From CAIZGX01 sp964511555 (GTDB taxonomy: Bacteria; Bacteroidota; Bacteroidia; Flavobacteriales_D; Sanyastnellaceae), in the NCBI GenBank assembly GCA_964511555.1, contig CAZEFR010000001.1:90308-154307 (forward strand): a stretch of 64,000 nucleotides of DNA, given 5' to 3'. This document shows, in pieces, positions 35,050 to 44,036 of the stretch (position 1 is its first letter; each line of letters begins with the position of its first letter). A program made the translations under genes and the position numbers. Under the pieces are notes generated by a model. It searched no databases. It was not told the origin of the DNA and worked only from the letters and a program-made list of their open reading frames with translations.

Positions 35050-36237
35050 CGTCTCTTTTTTCTTCAACTTGAAATAAAAGAAAACTTGCACCAAGCATTG
35101 CGTCATAAACGCTGCCGAAGCTGCCAGGCAAGCACCGTTAATATTGTCGCTCGGAATTAGGATTGCAGAGCAATAAATAGCGACAGAGAATCCAGTTACA
35201 GCGGAATAGAAATTGTATTTGTGCAAACCTTTTCCTGAAAATAAATGGGCGAAAGACACAGTGGCTGCATTAGCAATTATTCCAGGGACAAGAAAAAAGA
35301 ATCCCTCTTTTAAAAATGCAATGTCATAGTCTACAAATACTGCAAGCCAAGAATTCGGTACGAGCATGAAGCAGAGTGTTCCGAATGTCGTTGCGGAAAT
35401 TCCAATGATTAAATATCGTTTAGTAAGTGTGAGATGTTCACTGAAATTCGTTGTTTGCGCCACCCGCGATGCGAGTATGGACGAGAGACTTTTTACAACA
35501 GACCAGAGTGCTTCAGCCACATACAGAAGTATGGAAAATACACCTGCGAAAACTTTTCCTTCAGCACCTATATTTTCAAGGAAGTACAAGTACGAACGCT
35601 GATTTCCTAAATGAAAAATATTTCCCAATTGCGCATATCCACCAAGTTTTGCTGTTTGTTGCAAATCGCTTTTCGATAAGTCGAAGCGCATGTTTTTCCA
35701 CGCTTCCGAAGTAAGATAAAATCCAACAGAAGCGGTTAGTATGAACGCAAGTAACTGTCCTGAAATAAACGCTGTAATTCCCCAATCTGTTGCCAAGTAA
35801 AAGCATGTTACGAAAGCCAAGGAAGAGATCGATTGTGTGAAAAGTAAAATTTGATAAGATTCAATTTTTTCCTTTCCCAATAAAATCATTTGTTGCAAAA
35901 CAAAAACAGCCTGAAGCGTTCCTAAAAGAATTGTGAACCCTACGAATGGTGCGTTTAAAACCAAGAGCAGTGCAGAAGTTAAAATGGCACTAATTACAAT
36001 CCATAGGAGAGAAGGAAGCGCAATTTTATTTTCACCCATACGAGGAATTAAATAGATGAGCGCACCTCCGCCGATGAACTGACTTAACGTGGCGAGAATG
36101 AGAATTCCGAAATTGATGAGTGCAATGGTTCCTTGTCCTTCAACTTGAACAAAATGCAAATTCAAAAGCACGAGCAACAAAGCTGAAACCAGTCCGAATG
36201 CTCTATTCAATATGGAAAGTAATTCTACTCGCTTCAT
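35041..36237 (-). CDS. Polysaccharide flippase-like membrane protein
   Basis: A 398-residue protein with about 10-12 hydrophobic helices throughout and no catalytic motif, in the MOP superfamily style of Wzx/oligosaccharide flippases. It starts with a cytoplasmic lead (MKRVELLSILNRAFGLVSALLLVLLNLHFVQVEGQG), typical of this group. Wzx proteins move lipid-linked sugar repeat units across the inner membrane. The assignment rests on membrane pattern and on the neighbouring glycosyltransferase, which overlaps its start by 4 bases. A transporter of other lipid-linked substrates cannot be excluded. Confidence 0.75.
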   Translation of the reverse strand: MKRVELLSILNRAFGLVSALLLVLLNLHFVQVEGQGTIALINFGILILATLSQFIGGGALIYLIPRMGENKIALPSLLWIVISAILTSALLLVLNAPFVGFTILLGTLQAVFVLQQMILLGKEKIESYQILLFTQSISSLAFVTCFYLATDWGITAFISGQLLAFILTASVGFYLTSEAWKNMRFDLSKSDLQQTAKLGGYAQLGNIFHLGNQRSYLYFLENIGAEGKVFAGVFSILLYVAEALWSVVKSLSSILASRVAQTTNFSEHLTLTKRYLIIGISATTFGTLCFMLVPNSWLAVFVDYDIAFLKEGFFFLVPGIIANAATVSFAHLFSGKGLHKYNFYSAVTGFSVAIYCSAILIPSDNINGACLAASAAFMTQCLVQVFFYFKLKKKETLI

Positions 36238-37370
36238 TGATTTAGTGCTTGCTCGTATGCTTCGATGAATTTTTTTCCAACTGAATTGAATGAGAAGTTA
36301 TTCTCGGCGTATACAGAAATTTCTTCACGATTAATTTCATGCATTTCATGATGTGAAGTTAACAACGCATTCATTAATTGCTCTTCATTCTTCGCATCAA
36401 TGAGTTTGTTCCATCTGCAGAAGCCCATGTGCTCTGCAATGCCGCCTACGCGCGTTGCAATGACATTCATTCCGCTGGCCATGGCTTCGATCATTACGAG
36501 AGGTAAGTTTTCGTAGTTGCTGAAAAGAATAAACGTATGTGAAGCATTCATTTTTGCTGCGACTTCTTGTTGGTTCAGGGCCCCGAAAAACGAGATGCTG
36601 CTTTCGCGGATGTTCAATTCCTGACTTCTTTTTTTCCAATGTTGAATATCACCATCGCCCCCAAGTTCAAGCAGGACCTCTTCCACTTGATCTGAGAATT
36701 TTTTCCAAACTTGAAGAATGCCTTCAATGTTTTTGTGGTTGTTAACTAGGTGTGAAATATGAAGAAAAGTATGGGTTGAATTTTTGTTTGCAATCTTGAA
36801 AAATCCGGTATTCACAACATTCGGAACAATAACCGAAGGTTTGTTGAATCCGAGTTTACGCATAGCATCTTCGAGTTGCTGAGTAACAGGAAGAAGAAGA
36901 TTCGATTGGTTTGCAACATAACGCATGTAGCTGCGAATGGGCAACGGTAAAGGCCCTCTTTCAGTCGCGTGATAGCCTGTCCAGTTGTCTGAAATGACAA
37001 AAGGAATTTTCCATTTCCGTTTAATGTAAAGTGCCTGCCATCCTTCCGTCCAAACCATATTGAGTTGAATGATGTTGGGCTTGTTCGTTCTGAAATTGAT
37101 GTATTCAATTCCTTTTTTCAAAGCGCGGATACGATTTCGAAAAAGAAATCCATTGGATGAATAATAAACTCGAACAATGCGGACATTGCTTTCTTCGGCA
37201 TCTTCAATCGTGAAATTTTCAATTGTGCTGTTCTTCGATAGATACAGTACGGTAATCTTCGCGAAAAGGGCAACTGCCTCTGCGTGTCGCTGCACAAAAT
37301 TCCCAAGGGTGTTGTGTGTTTTGCTTGGGAACCAGCTGCTGAGAAAGAGAATATGAAGTTGCTTTTTCAC
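36234..37370 (-). CDS. Glycosyltransferase family 4 protein
   Basis: A 378-residue GT-B fold enzyme that would transfer a sugar to a lipid-linked or polysaccharide acceptor. The start is GTG at 37370 (VKKQLHILFLSSWFPSKTHNTLGNFVQRH). The C-terminal donor-binding domain has SISFFGALNQQEVAAKMN, FILFSNYENLPLVMIEAMASG (about residues 290-310, the Glu-rich donor site) and NVIATRVGGIAEHM, all typical of the Glycos_transf_1 family. The gene probably builds a surface polysaccharide with the flippase downstream. The donor and acceptor are unknown. Confidence 0.9.
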   Translation of the reverse strand: MKKQLHILFLSSWFPSKTHNTLGNFVQRHAEAVALFAKITVLYLSKNSTIENFTIEDAEESNVRIVRVYYSSNGFLFRNRIRALKKGIEYINFRTNKPNIIQLNMVWTEGWQALYIKRKWKIPFVISDNWTGYHATERGPLPLPIRSYMRYVANQSNLLLPVTQQLEDAMRKLGFNKPSVIVPNVVNTGFFKIANKNSTHTFLHISHLVNNHKNIEGILQVWKKFSDQVEEVLLELGGDGDIQHWKKRSQELNIRESSISFFGALNQQEVAAKMNASHTFILFSNYENLPLVMIEAMASGMNVIATRVGGIAEHMGFCRWNKLIDAKNEEQLMNALLTSHHEMHEINREEISVYAENNFSFNSVGKKFIEAYEQALNQ

Positions 37371-37408
37371 GCGTGCAAGATACTAATTCAAAAAAATACT
37401 CAGGTCTA

Positions 37409-37441
37409 TTTGTTCAAATAGAAGTTATGTGTTTATCTTTG
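37409..37441 (+). promoter_or_regulatory. tRNA-His promoter
   Basis: TTTG at 37409-37412, a 21-base spacer and a perfect TATCTTTG at 37434-37441 match the Bacteroidota promoter pattern TTTG-N19-21-TAnnTTTG. The predicted start point lies a few bases ahead of the mature tRNA at 37455. Confidence 0.7.
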
Positions 37442-37454
37442 CGCCCTCTTAGAC

Positions 37455-37532
37455 GGTGGTTTTAGCTCAGTTGGTTAGAGCATCAGTTTGTGGTTCTGAG
37501 GGTCGTGGGTTCGAATCCCATAAGCCACCCCA
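37455..37532 (+). tRNA. tRNA-His (anticodon GTG)
   Basis: A full cloverleaf can be drawn: acceptor stem GTGGTTT/AAGCCAC, D arm GCTC-AGTTGGTTA-GAGC, anticodon loop with GTG at 37490-37492, and T arm closing GTGGG-TTCGAAT-CCCAT. The extra G at 37455 pairs with the discriminator C at 37529, the identity mark of tRNA-His. CCA is encoded at 37530-37532. It has its own promoter and terminator. Confidence 0.95.
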
Positions 37533-37542
37533 CTGGAAAAAG

Positions 37543-37572
37543 AAAAGGTCGACGTTTGTCGACCTTTTTTGT
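37543..37572. terminator. Bidirectional terminator between tRNA-His and trxB
   Basis: AAAAGGTCGAC-GTTT-GTCGACCTTTTTT forms a seven-base-pair GC-containing stem (extended by A-T pairs) with T runs on both sides, so it can end both the tRNA-His transcript and the convergent trxB transcript. Confidence 0.85.
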
Positions 37573-37591
37573 TTTCTATCCATTCAATTGT

Positions 37592-38542
37592 TTAGTGAAT
37601 TCCTTTCGAAGCTAAATAACGCTCAGCGTCTAAGGCAGCCATACATCCGGTTCCTGCTGCAGTTACTGCTTGACGATAGTTTTTGTCAGCGGCATCTCCT
37701 GAAACAAATACCCCTTCAACATTGGTTTTAGAGGATCCTGGAGTGTTTATGATGTAACCTGTTTCGTCAGTGGTAATGAATTCTTTGAATACACCCGTAT
37801 TCGGATTGTGTCCAATTGCAACAAAAAAACCGGTTATATCTACCGTGCGATTTTCTCCGGTCTCACTGTTTTTGAATATTGCGCCTTCAACAGCATCTTT
37901 GCCAAGAATGTCAACCGTTGTAGAATTCCAAAGAATTTCAATATTAGGGGTTGCTAGGACGCGATTTTGCATGGCCCTTGAAGCACGCATTTTATCACTT
38001 CGAACAATCATATAAACTTTCTTACAAAGTTTAGCAAGGTAGGTAGCTTCTTCAGCTGCTGTGTCTCCAGCGCCAACGATAGCAACATCTTGATTGCGAT
38101 AGAAGAATCCGTCGCATACTGCGCAAGCACTTACACCGCCGCCTAAATTACGAAGGCGAATTTCGTTGTCAAGTCCCAACCATTTAGCAGAAGCTCCGGT
38201 TGCAATAATAACAGCATCAGCAGAAATTACGTGTTTTCCATTGTCAATTTCGACGAAATGCTTACTTCCCGAAAAATCTACTTTCGTCACCCACCCGTTA
38301 CGAATATCTGTTCCGAAACGCTTGGCCTGATTTTCTAAATCAGCCATCATCTCCGGTCCTTTAACGCCATTTGGGTACCCAGGGAAATTGTCCACTTCAG
38401 TCGTGTCCATTAATTGTCCACCTGGCTGTTGTCCTTGATAAATTACAGGCTTCATATCGGCGCGTGCTGCGTAAATAGCCGCTGTGTAACCAGCTGGTCC
38501 GCTGCCGATAATGAGACATTTGATGTGTTCGTTCGCTTCCAT
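37592..38542 (-). CDS. trxB: Thioredoxin-disulfide reductase
   Basis: FAD enzyme that reduces thioredoxin with NADPH. 316 residues. FAD-binding GSGPAGYTAAIYAARAD (about residues 13-29), the redox-active pair in ACAVCDGFFYRNQDVAIVGAGDTAAEE (Cys-Ala-Val-Cys, about 137-140), the NADPH-binding GAGDTAAEEA, and the C-terminal GVFVSGDAADKNYRQAVTAAGTGCMAALDAERYL are all canonical. A -7 box TATATTTG lies 25 bases upstream. The gene shares a terminator with tRNA-His. It should serve the thioredoxin-like proteins in the cytoplasm. Confidence 0.97.
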   Translation of the reverse strand: MEANEHIKCLIIGSGPAGYTAAIYAARADMKPVIYQGQQPGGQLMDTTEVDNFPGYPNGVKGPEMMADLENQAKRFGTDIRNGWVTKVDFSGSKHFVEIDNGKHVISADAVIIATGASAKWLGLDNEIRLRNLGGGVSACAVCDGFFYRNQDVAIVGAGDTAAEEATYLAKLCKKVYMIVRSDKMRASRAMQNRVLATPNIEILWNSTTVDILGKDAVEGAIFKNSETGENRTVDITGFFVAIGHNPNTGVFKEFITTDETGYIINTPGSSKTNVEGVFVSGDAADKNYRQAVTAAGTGCMAALDAERYLASKGIH

Positions 38543-38567
38543 ATTATTCTAATTTTTATTGAGTGGA

Positions 38568-38575
38568 CAAATATA
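38568..38575 (-). promoter_or_regulatory. Candidate trxB -7 element
   Basis: The minus strand reads TATATTTG, a perfect TAnnTTTG, about 25 bases before the trxB ATG, giving a leader of about 20 bases. No TTG is found at the usual -33 spacing. Confidence 0.42.
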
Positions 38576-38615
38576 ATGTGACTGAAGCTTGACACTGTGT
38601 GATTTTACGCACAGG

Positions 38616-39368
38616 TTATTCAAAAGCTGTCATAAGAAATGCATCCCATAACGGATCTTCCGGGGGTGGTGCCGAGATTACAACTGGTGTTTTTTTTACA
38701 GGATGAATAAACTCTATTTTTCGGGCGTGAAGGTGAATGCTCGCATTGTCGTTGGTACGCTTGCTTCCGTATTTAATATCGCCTTTGATAGGACAGCCGA
38801 GTTGGGAAAGTGTTGCGCGAATTTGATGGTGTCTGCCCGTTTTCGGATATACTTCAACAAATGTGTAATGGTCACCCTTGCCCAATACTTTGTAATTCAG
38901 TTCAGATTCTTTTCTGTCAGGTGCGGGTTCGTTGTAGAAGAATGATTTGTTCTGCTTTTCATCTTTCCATAAATAATTTAATACATGACCCTCCAATTTT
39001 GGTGGTGCATCCTGAACCACAGCCCAATAGGTTTTAGCCACATCGCGCGATTTGAAGTCCATAGTTAGCCTCGATAGTGCTTTACTGGTCTTGGCATAAA
39101 CAACCACACCGCTGACGGGCCTGTCTATTCGATGAATAGTACCGCAAAAAACCTCGCCAGGCTTGTTGTATTTTGCTTTTATGTATTGTTTTATAATATC
39201 GCTCAAAACAACATCACCTGTTTTATCGCCTTGCACAATATCAGAATTACGCTTGTTAACGGCAATGATGTGATTGTCTTCGAACAGGACACGAAGATTT
39301 TCAACAGTTGTTACTTCAAGCGGTTTTTTTGGTGCTCGGTCCCAGACTTTGGGCGCGTTTTTTTTCAT
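38616..39368 (-). CDS. RluA-family pseudouridine synthase
   Basis: Converts a uridine in structured RNA to pseudouridine. 250 residues; the catalytic motif GTIHRIDRPVSGVVVYAKT (about residues 62-80, Asp in HRID) and later strands KTYWAVVQD and GRHHQIRATLSQLGCPI (about 164-180) match the RluA/RsuA-like fold. It lacks an S4 domain. The ATG at 39368 overlaps the panB stop (TGATG). The rRNA or tRNA target cannot be told. Confidence 0.92.
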   Translation of the reverse strand: MKKNAPKVWDRAPKKPLEVTTVENLRVLFEDNHIIAVNKRNSDIVQGDKTGDVVLSDIIKQYIKAKYNKPGEVFCGTIHRIDRPVSGVVVYAKTSKALSRLTMDFKSRDVAKTYWAVVQDAPPKLEGHVLNYLWKDEKQNKSFFYNEPAPDRKESELNYKVLGKGDHYTFVEVYPKTGRHHQIRATLSQLGCPIKGDIKYGSKRTNDNASIHLHARKIEFIHPVKKTPVVISAPPPEDPLWDAFLMTAFE

Positions 39369-40183
39369 CAATACTGCTCTTTGTCGTTCGGGAAATCAAC
39401 GCTTCTTACATCGCTTACATACTGCTCCAATGCAACGCGCATTTGCTCACCCATGTTTAAGTATTTGCGTAAGAATCTCGGAGTGAATCCTTCGGTAATT
39501 CCAAGCATATCGTGTAATACCAATACTTGCCCGTCAACGTCGCTTCCCGCGCCAATTCCTATGATCGGAACATGTACTTCTTGCGCAACACGTTTAGCGA
39601 GTGCAGCGGGGATTTTTTCAAGAACAATTGCAAAACAACCACTTTCTGCCAGAAGCTTAGCGTCGTGAATAAGCCTTTCGGCTTCGGCTTCTTCCTTAGC
39701 GCGAACTTGATAAGTTCCGAATTTGTATATGCTTTGCGGTGTTAAGCCAAGGTGTCCCATGACAGGAATACCGGCAGTTAAAATTCGTTTTACACTTTCA
39801 ACAATCTCTTCTCCACCTTCCATTTTAATGGCGTGTCCCCCTGTTTCTTTCATAATACGTATGGCAGAGTTCAAGGCTTCTTTCGAGTTCCCCTGGTACG
39901 ATCCAAAGGGCATATCTACAACAACCAATGATCTGTTGCTTGCTCGCACTACGCTAGCCGCGTGGTAAATCATTTGGTCTAACGTAATTGGAAGGGTAGT
40001 TTCATGTCCGGCCATGACATTGGATGCGGAATCTCCAACAAGAATGACGTCTATTCCAGATTGATCTACTATGAGTGCCATGGAGTAATCATATGCAGTA
40101 AGCATAGAAATTTTTATTCCCTTGTTCTTCATTTCCTGAAGAGTATGGGTTGTTACTCTGCGGACTTCTTTGTTTACTGACAT
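39368..40183 (-). CDS. panB: 3-methyl-2-oxobutanoate hydroxymethyltransferase
   Basis: First step of pantothenate synthesis: adds a hydroxymethyl group from methylene-tetrahydrofolate to ketoisovalerate. 271 residues. Magnesium and substrate motifs are intact: MLTAYDYSMA, DVILVGDSASNVMAGHETTLPI (about residues 40-61), VVVDMPFGSY (about 91-100), KMEGGEEIVESVKR, and VPVIGIGAGSDVDGQVLVLHDMLGI-like text late (positions about 193-215). It opens a small minus-strand pair with the pseudouridine synthase. Confidence 0.97.
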   Translation of the reverse strand: MSVNKEVRRVTTHTLQEMKNKGIKISMLTAYDYSMALIVDQSGIDVILVGDSASNVMAGHETTLPITLDQMIYHAASVVRASNRSLVVVDMPFGSYQGNSKEALNSAIRIMKETGGHAIKMEGGEEIVESVKRILTAGIPVMGHLGLTPQSIYKFGTYQVRAKEEAEAERLIHDAKLLAESGCFAIVLEKIPAALAKRVAQEVHVPIIGIGAGSDVDGQVLVLHDMLGITEGFTPRFLRKYLNMGEQMRVALEQYVSDVRSVDFPNDKEQY

Positions 40184-40216
40184 TTCTTTTTGTTAATTAA
40201 GAGGCAAAAGTGAGGA

Positions 40217-43207
40217 TTATTCTTTTACAAATATTTTTTTCGCGACAATTCCTTTTGCGCTATCTGAAATTTGAATGGCATACATGCCATTGCTGAATGT
40301 TGAAACGTCTATTCGTGTTGAACCTTGATTCTGCATGTTTCCAGTATGAGTCAATTTTCCTTGAATGTCGAAAATAGAATAAGTCAACCCTCTGAATTGC
40401 GCTTCAGCAACCACTTGAATGTGGTCCTGGGCAGGTGAAGGATAAATTCTGAAGACAGATTCTTCTTCCTCATTCACATTCACGTTCGATTGGAAATGTG
40501 CTGTGAATTGAGCGGAGTTTAAGGAAATATTTCCAAGCCAAATAGAGTCTAAGATATCATCTATAAGACTGCTGTTTTCCCAATAAGCGAATTCATATCC
40601 GGGATTTGCAATGGCTTCAATTTTCACGGGCACGCCGTCGAAGTACACTCCTGTCCATGGATATTCAGTAGGTTGAATGGTGCTGATGTGAATTTGTCCA
40701 GAACCTGCTGGTAATACATCTAATGTGACATCTACTTGATTGGGTAGGTTGAAACGGTCTTGAATGTGATTGCGAACTTGCTCCGTTCTGCAAAGCAATT
40801 CTGATTGGAATGTCAAGTGATTGTTGTAGAATTGGTCCATCTGTCCAGGAACGTTATTCGCATCTCCCCAACGTTGGTATTCATTTGGCATTTCAGGTGC
40901 TGTTAAATTAAAATAACGATTCTCTATAGCAATAAGTCTTTCAGGACGATAGTTGGTGTTCATCAAATCAGCAAATCGATTGATGAAGTAGTTTTTGTAC
41001 TGTGTATTTTGAATGCTCTTTAGCCAGATGTTGATGTACGGATTGTCGGTGCTCTGTCCTGAAATGTAATCGATGTGATTGAAAAAACAATCGGTCCAAG
41101 CATTCGGGTTTAGCGCCAATTCCAAATCAATGGTTGCGAAACGCCATCTGTTGTTGGTCACATTTGAGCGATGAATTTTTATGTTATTCTGCGGCCAATC
41201 GACATTTCCCATCCACGATTCGGAAATGATATAATCGGTGTAGTAGGTCATATCGAAATGCTGATCGGCGTCATTCCAATAGTTAGCACTTCCCGGATTG
41301 AGTGCATTGAATGCGTTATATGAATTCCAGAAATTATCTGTTGATCCCTCTACCGCCCGCAACATACCGCCGTACCAATAACTCAGAGACATGATTTCAA
41401 CGGTATTTTTAATAGCGCCTTCATTTTCTCGGAACATCTCTGCGTTGTACTTCTCTCGAAGTTCATAAAGCCCGAAGTACTGTCCGTTTATGTAGACAGT
41501 TGCAGGTCTGTATGCGCTGTAGTTGGCATTTGCTCCGCGACACATCATTTCAGCCTGACAAGCTTCTTTGTATGGAAGAACTAAATACTGATTACTGCCA
41601 TTTCGCAAATAGAATTCGGAATATTTGTTTCTGTTAGGTCTTCCAGGAATAATAACTTCATTCACCGATCCTTCTCCTAACACGCTGTGTGCTAATTCCA
41701 GTCTAAATGAATGTTGAGGATGTGAGCGGCTTCCACCAGCTCCTCCATCTATTTGCATTCCTGTGTTTTGAGAAAAAACCAATGGGTGTCCTGGAATGGA
41801 GTCGAAATAATCGATATGTGCATCGCGCAGCCAGTCTTGATCCCAATTGTCGAAAATCCCTTCGCTTCCATAAAGATTCGCATTGTCTGTGGTGATGGAG
41901 AGAATAGGAGTGGTGTGCGTGATGTTGAAGAGAAAAGAAGCCGAAGTTACATTACTCGGAATGTGGTTCGGTTTGAAAGCCCTTGCACGAAGAATTCTTG
42001 ATTGGAAGAACGGGATAGGTATTCCCGTGTAAACGGGTGAATTGAAATTTGGTTCACTTCCATCCGTTGTATATCGAATTGTTGATGGTGCAGTATTTAC
42101 ATCTAGAATTGAAACGCCAAATGGAGTTGAATAAATACCGGGGTTATGGTCGAAAAGCGGTGCAATGGCATAGCCCAATGCAGGTGCTTGGTTGTTGCTT
42201 GCTTCTGGTGTTGGATTGGCGAAAAGCGAATTCGAGTTAGAACCATTTGGATATCTTCCAATACTCATGTCGAGGGCTTGACAATTAATGAATAAACTAT
42301 TTTCAAGAACCTGCGAAGGGTTGAATAAAAACAGCGTGTCACCACTTCCAGAAAGTTTGAAATTGGTGTGAAATTGCGTTCCAGTATTTGGAAGAAAAGT
42401 ATTCGTCATGGAAACTTCTGGCGTGTTCTTCATGGCAATTTCAATGTAGGTATATTCCACAGGATCTGTGGCCGCTACATTAAATCCAAGCGAATTGATA
42501 GGTCCAGCAGAGAGTCCGGCTGCCGTAAGTTCTGCTGCTGGAATGAGCATTTGGTTTCGCGCGCTCCAGTACCAGTTTCCATAGGGTGCAGGGTAATCGG
42601 TATTTCCGTTTTGAATGTTACCTGTTCCGATGGTAACGCCATTCAATTTCATGTTCGGACGTTGATTAGCAACGCTGCCCAAAACAGTTGAACACGACGC
42701 TTCGCTACCATCATTGTATGCGTATGTTGTTGATCCGTATGATGTAGCAGACTGTCTAAAAACAGAGTTGGTAATGTAGCCAGTATTGCTGTAGGAGCAT
42801 ACGTTTACGGCTATGCTCGAAACGCCATCCCATTGAAAAGGCGTCGTGAAGTTGTGCGTGTTCCATCCAACATATGGAGTGTAAGTTCCAGTATTGACTG
42901 TGGTGGTGAAAGGCGAAGTTGCAAATCTGTTTTTTTCGCTACAAAAAACAACAAGAAATTCTCCAGGATTAAGCGTGTAATGGGGGAATGTCCACTCTGT
43001 CGGAGTAGTAGAATTGTCCGATAAAGAATAACCGAAAAGATCGACTGCTGAATTTCCAGCGTTGTAAAGTTCAACCCAATCTTCGTATTCACCATCTTCA
43101 TCGGTAATTAGACTGTAGTTCTTATTACTTCCTTCGTTAATTACAATTTGAGACCAAAGTGGGTTTGAGAGAAGTGAAATAGTAAATATTACAACAAGGT
43201 TTTTCAT
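40217..43207 (-). CDS. CotH-kinase-family surface protein with lamin-tail and type IX sorting domains
   Basis: A 996-residue exported protein with a signal peptide (MKNLVVIFTISLLSNPLWSQ). In order: a lamin-tail domain at about 20-110 (IVINEGSNKNYSL; DEDGEYEDWVELYNAGN; LNPGEFLVVFCSEKN), a chitobiase/beta-hexosaminidase C-terminal-type domain at about 350-420 (STIRYTTDGSEPNFNSPVYTG), a CotH kinase-like domain at about 490-760 (VYINGQYFGLYELREKYN; NNIKIHRSNVTNNRWRFATIDLELAL), and a C-terminal type IX sorting domain (VFRIYPSPAQDHIQVV ... GMYAIQISDSAKGIVAKKIFV). CotH of spores phosphorylates other coat proteins, but family members in Bacteroidota are uncharacterised. It is followed by the SGNH hydrolase gene upstream on the same strand. 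Confidence 0.88.
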   Translation of the reverse strand: MKNLVVIFTISLLSNPLWSQIVINEGSNKNYSLITDEDGEYEDWVELYNAGNSAVDLFGYSLSDNSTTPTEWTFPHYTLNPGEFLVVFCSEKNRFATSPFTTTVNTGTYTPYVGWNTHNFTTPFQWDGVSSIAVNVCSYSNTGYITNSVFRQSATSYGSTTYAYNDGSEASCSTVLGSVANQRPNMKLNGVTIGTGNIQNGNTDYPAPYGNWYWSARNQMLIPAAELTAAGLSAGPINSLGFNVAATDPVEYTYIEIAMKNTPEVSMTNTFLPNTGTQFHTNFKLSGSGDTLFLFNPSQVLENSLFINCQALDMSIGRYPNGSNSNSLFANPTPEASNNQAPALGYAIAPLFDHNPGIYSTPFGVSILDVNTAPSTIRYTTDGSEPNFNSPVYTGIPIPFFQSRILRARAFKPNHIPSNVTSASFLFNITHTTPILSITTDNANLYGSEGIFDNWDQDWLRDAHIDYFDSIPGHPLVFSQNTGMQIDGGAGGSRSHPQHSFRLELAHSVLGEGSVNEVIIPGRPNRNKYSEFYLRNGSNQYLVLPYKEACQAEMMCRGANANYSAYRPATVYINGQYFGLYELREKYNAEMFRENEGAIKNTVEIMSLSYWYGGMLRAVEGSTDNFWNSYNAFNALNPGSANYWNDADQHFDMTYYTDYIISESWMGNVDWPQNNIKIHRSNVTNNRWRFATIDLELALNPNAWTDCFFNHIDYISGQSTDNPYINIWLKSIQNTQYKNYFINRFADLMNTNYRPERLIAIENRYFNLTAPEMPNEYQRWGDANNVPGQMDQFYNNHLTFQSELLCRTEQVRNHIQDRFNLPNQVDVTLDVLPAGSGQIHISTIQPTEYPWTGVYFDGVPVKIEAIANPGYEFAYWENSSLIDDILDSIWLGNISLNSAQFTAHFQSNVNVNEEEESVFRIYPSPAQDHIQVVAEAQFRGLTYSIFDIQGKLTHTGNMQNQGSTRIDVSTFSNGMYAIQISDSAKGIVAKKIFVKE

Positions 43208-43219
43208 GTCCTAAAGGTA

Positions 43220-43918
43220 TTAATCTTTGCTGCTTTTTGCTTTTTGAAGTTCTTGTGCAATGGCTGCTTCAACAAGCGGTTCCATAATGAGATAACCCGC
43301 TTTATTCGGATGAACACCATCATCTCCGAGTTCTATGCGCAATCCGTTACGTTCGTCCTTCATGTGTGTGTGGAAGTCTACAAAAGTAATGTTATGCATT
43401 TCTGCGTAAAATTCAAGCGCAGCATTTAGTTCAATAATTTTTTCAGCCGGCTTCTTTCCCGGACTCCAGGAATAATCGAAAGCAGGAAGCACTGAGCAAA
43501 GAACAACGCCTATATCATTAGCCTTGGCCAGTTCAATCATAGAGAAAATGTTGTCTTCAATCATATCAAGAGTTACATCGCCCGTATTTCCTGCGATGTC
43601 GTTCGTACCTCCGAGGAATACGACAACTTTGGGGTGAAGATTTACTACATCTGCTCGAAAGCGGAGAAGCATTTGAGAAGTTGTTTGGCCACTAATTCCT
43701 CTGTTAATGTAGCTTTTTCCAACAAAAAATTCAGGATGAATACTACTCCAGAATTCAGTAATTGAATTTCCCATGAAAACAATGCGCTCTTCGTTGTTTC
43801 CTGGATTTTCGAGCCAAGTGTTTGCCTTTCTATAGTAAGTCAGATTTGCCCAGTCTTGAGTGTATACCGTGTTATACATGGCCATGATTAAGCAAAGTGA
43901 AAGTAGTCTTCTTGTCAT
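43220..43918 (-). CDS. SGNH/GDSL hydrolase, exported
   Basis: A 232-residue exported esterase-like protein with a signal peptide (MTRRLLSLCLIMAMYNTVYTQ). The four SGNH blocks are present: block I IVFMGNSITEFWS (Ser about residue 52), block II INRGISGQTTSQMLLRF (Gly), block III VVVFLGGTNDIAGN (Asn), and block V GDDGVHPNKAGYLIM (Asp and His, about 200-214). Relatives deacylate sugars, lipids or platelet-activating factor. It lies 12 bases upstream of the CotH-family gene and is probably cotranscribed with it. A -7 box TAACTTTG (43929-43936) precedes it. Confidence 0.92.
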   Translation of the reverse strand: MTRRLLSLCLIMAMYNTVYTQDWANLTYYRKANTWLENPGNNEERIVFMGNSITEFWSSIHPEFFVGKSYINRGISGQTTSQMLLRFRADVVNLHPKVVVFLGGTNDIAGNTGDVTLDMIEDNIFSMIELAKANDIGVVLCSVLPAFDYSWSPGKKPAEKIIELNAALEFYAEMHNITFVDFHTHMKDERNGLRIELGDDGVHPNKAGYLIMEPLVEAAIAQELQKAKSSKD

Positions 43919-43928
43919 AAGTTCATTT

Positions 43929-43936
43929 CAAAGTTA
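43929..43936 (-). promoter_or_regulatory. Candidate -7 element of the SGNH hydrolase gene
   Basis: The minus strand reads TAACTTTG, a perfect TAnnTTTG, 10 bases before the ATG at 43918. A -33 TTG is not seen. Confidence 0.4.
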
Positions 43937-44036
43937 GCTCAGGCCTTGCGTAATTCATTGTCAGACGTTGATAATTTTACTTTTCAGGGTTCGAGGCAAG
44001 GAAGTTTCGCGTTTTCTTCGAAGAAAATTAAGAGAT

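Noticed and set aside
38595..38614. Hairpin CTGTGTG-ATTTTA-CGCACAG between rluA-like and trxB genes
   Set aside because: It has no T run on either strand and a wobble pair, so I do not call it a terminator.
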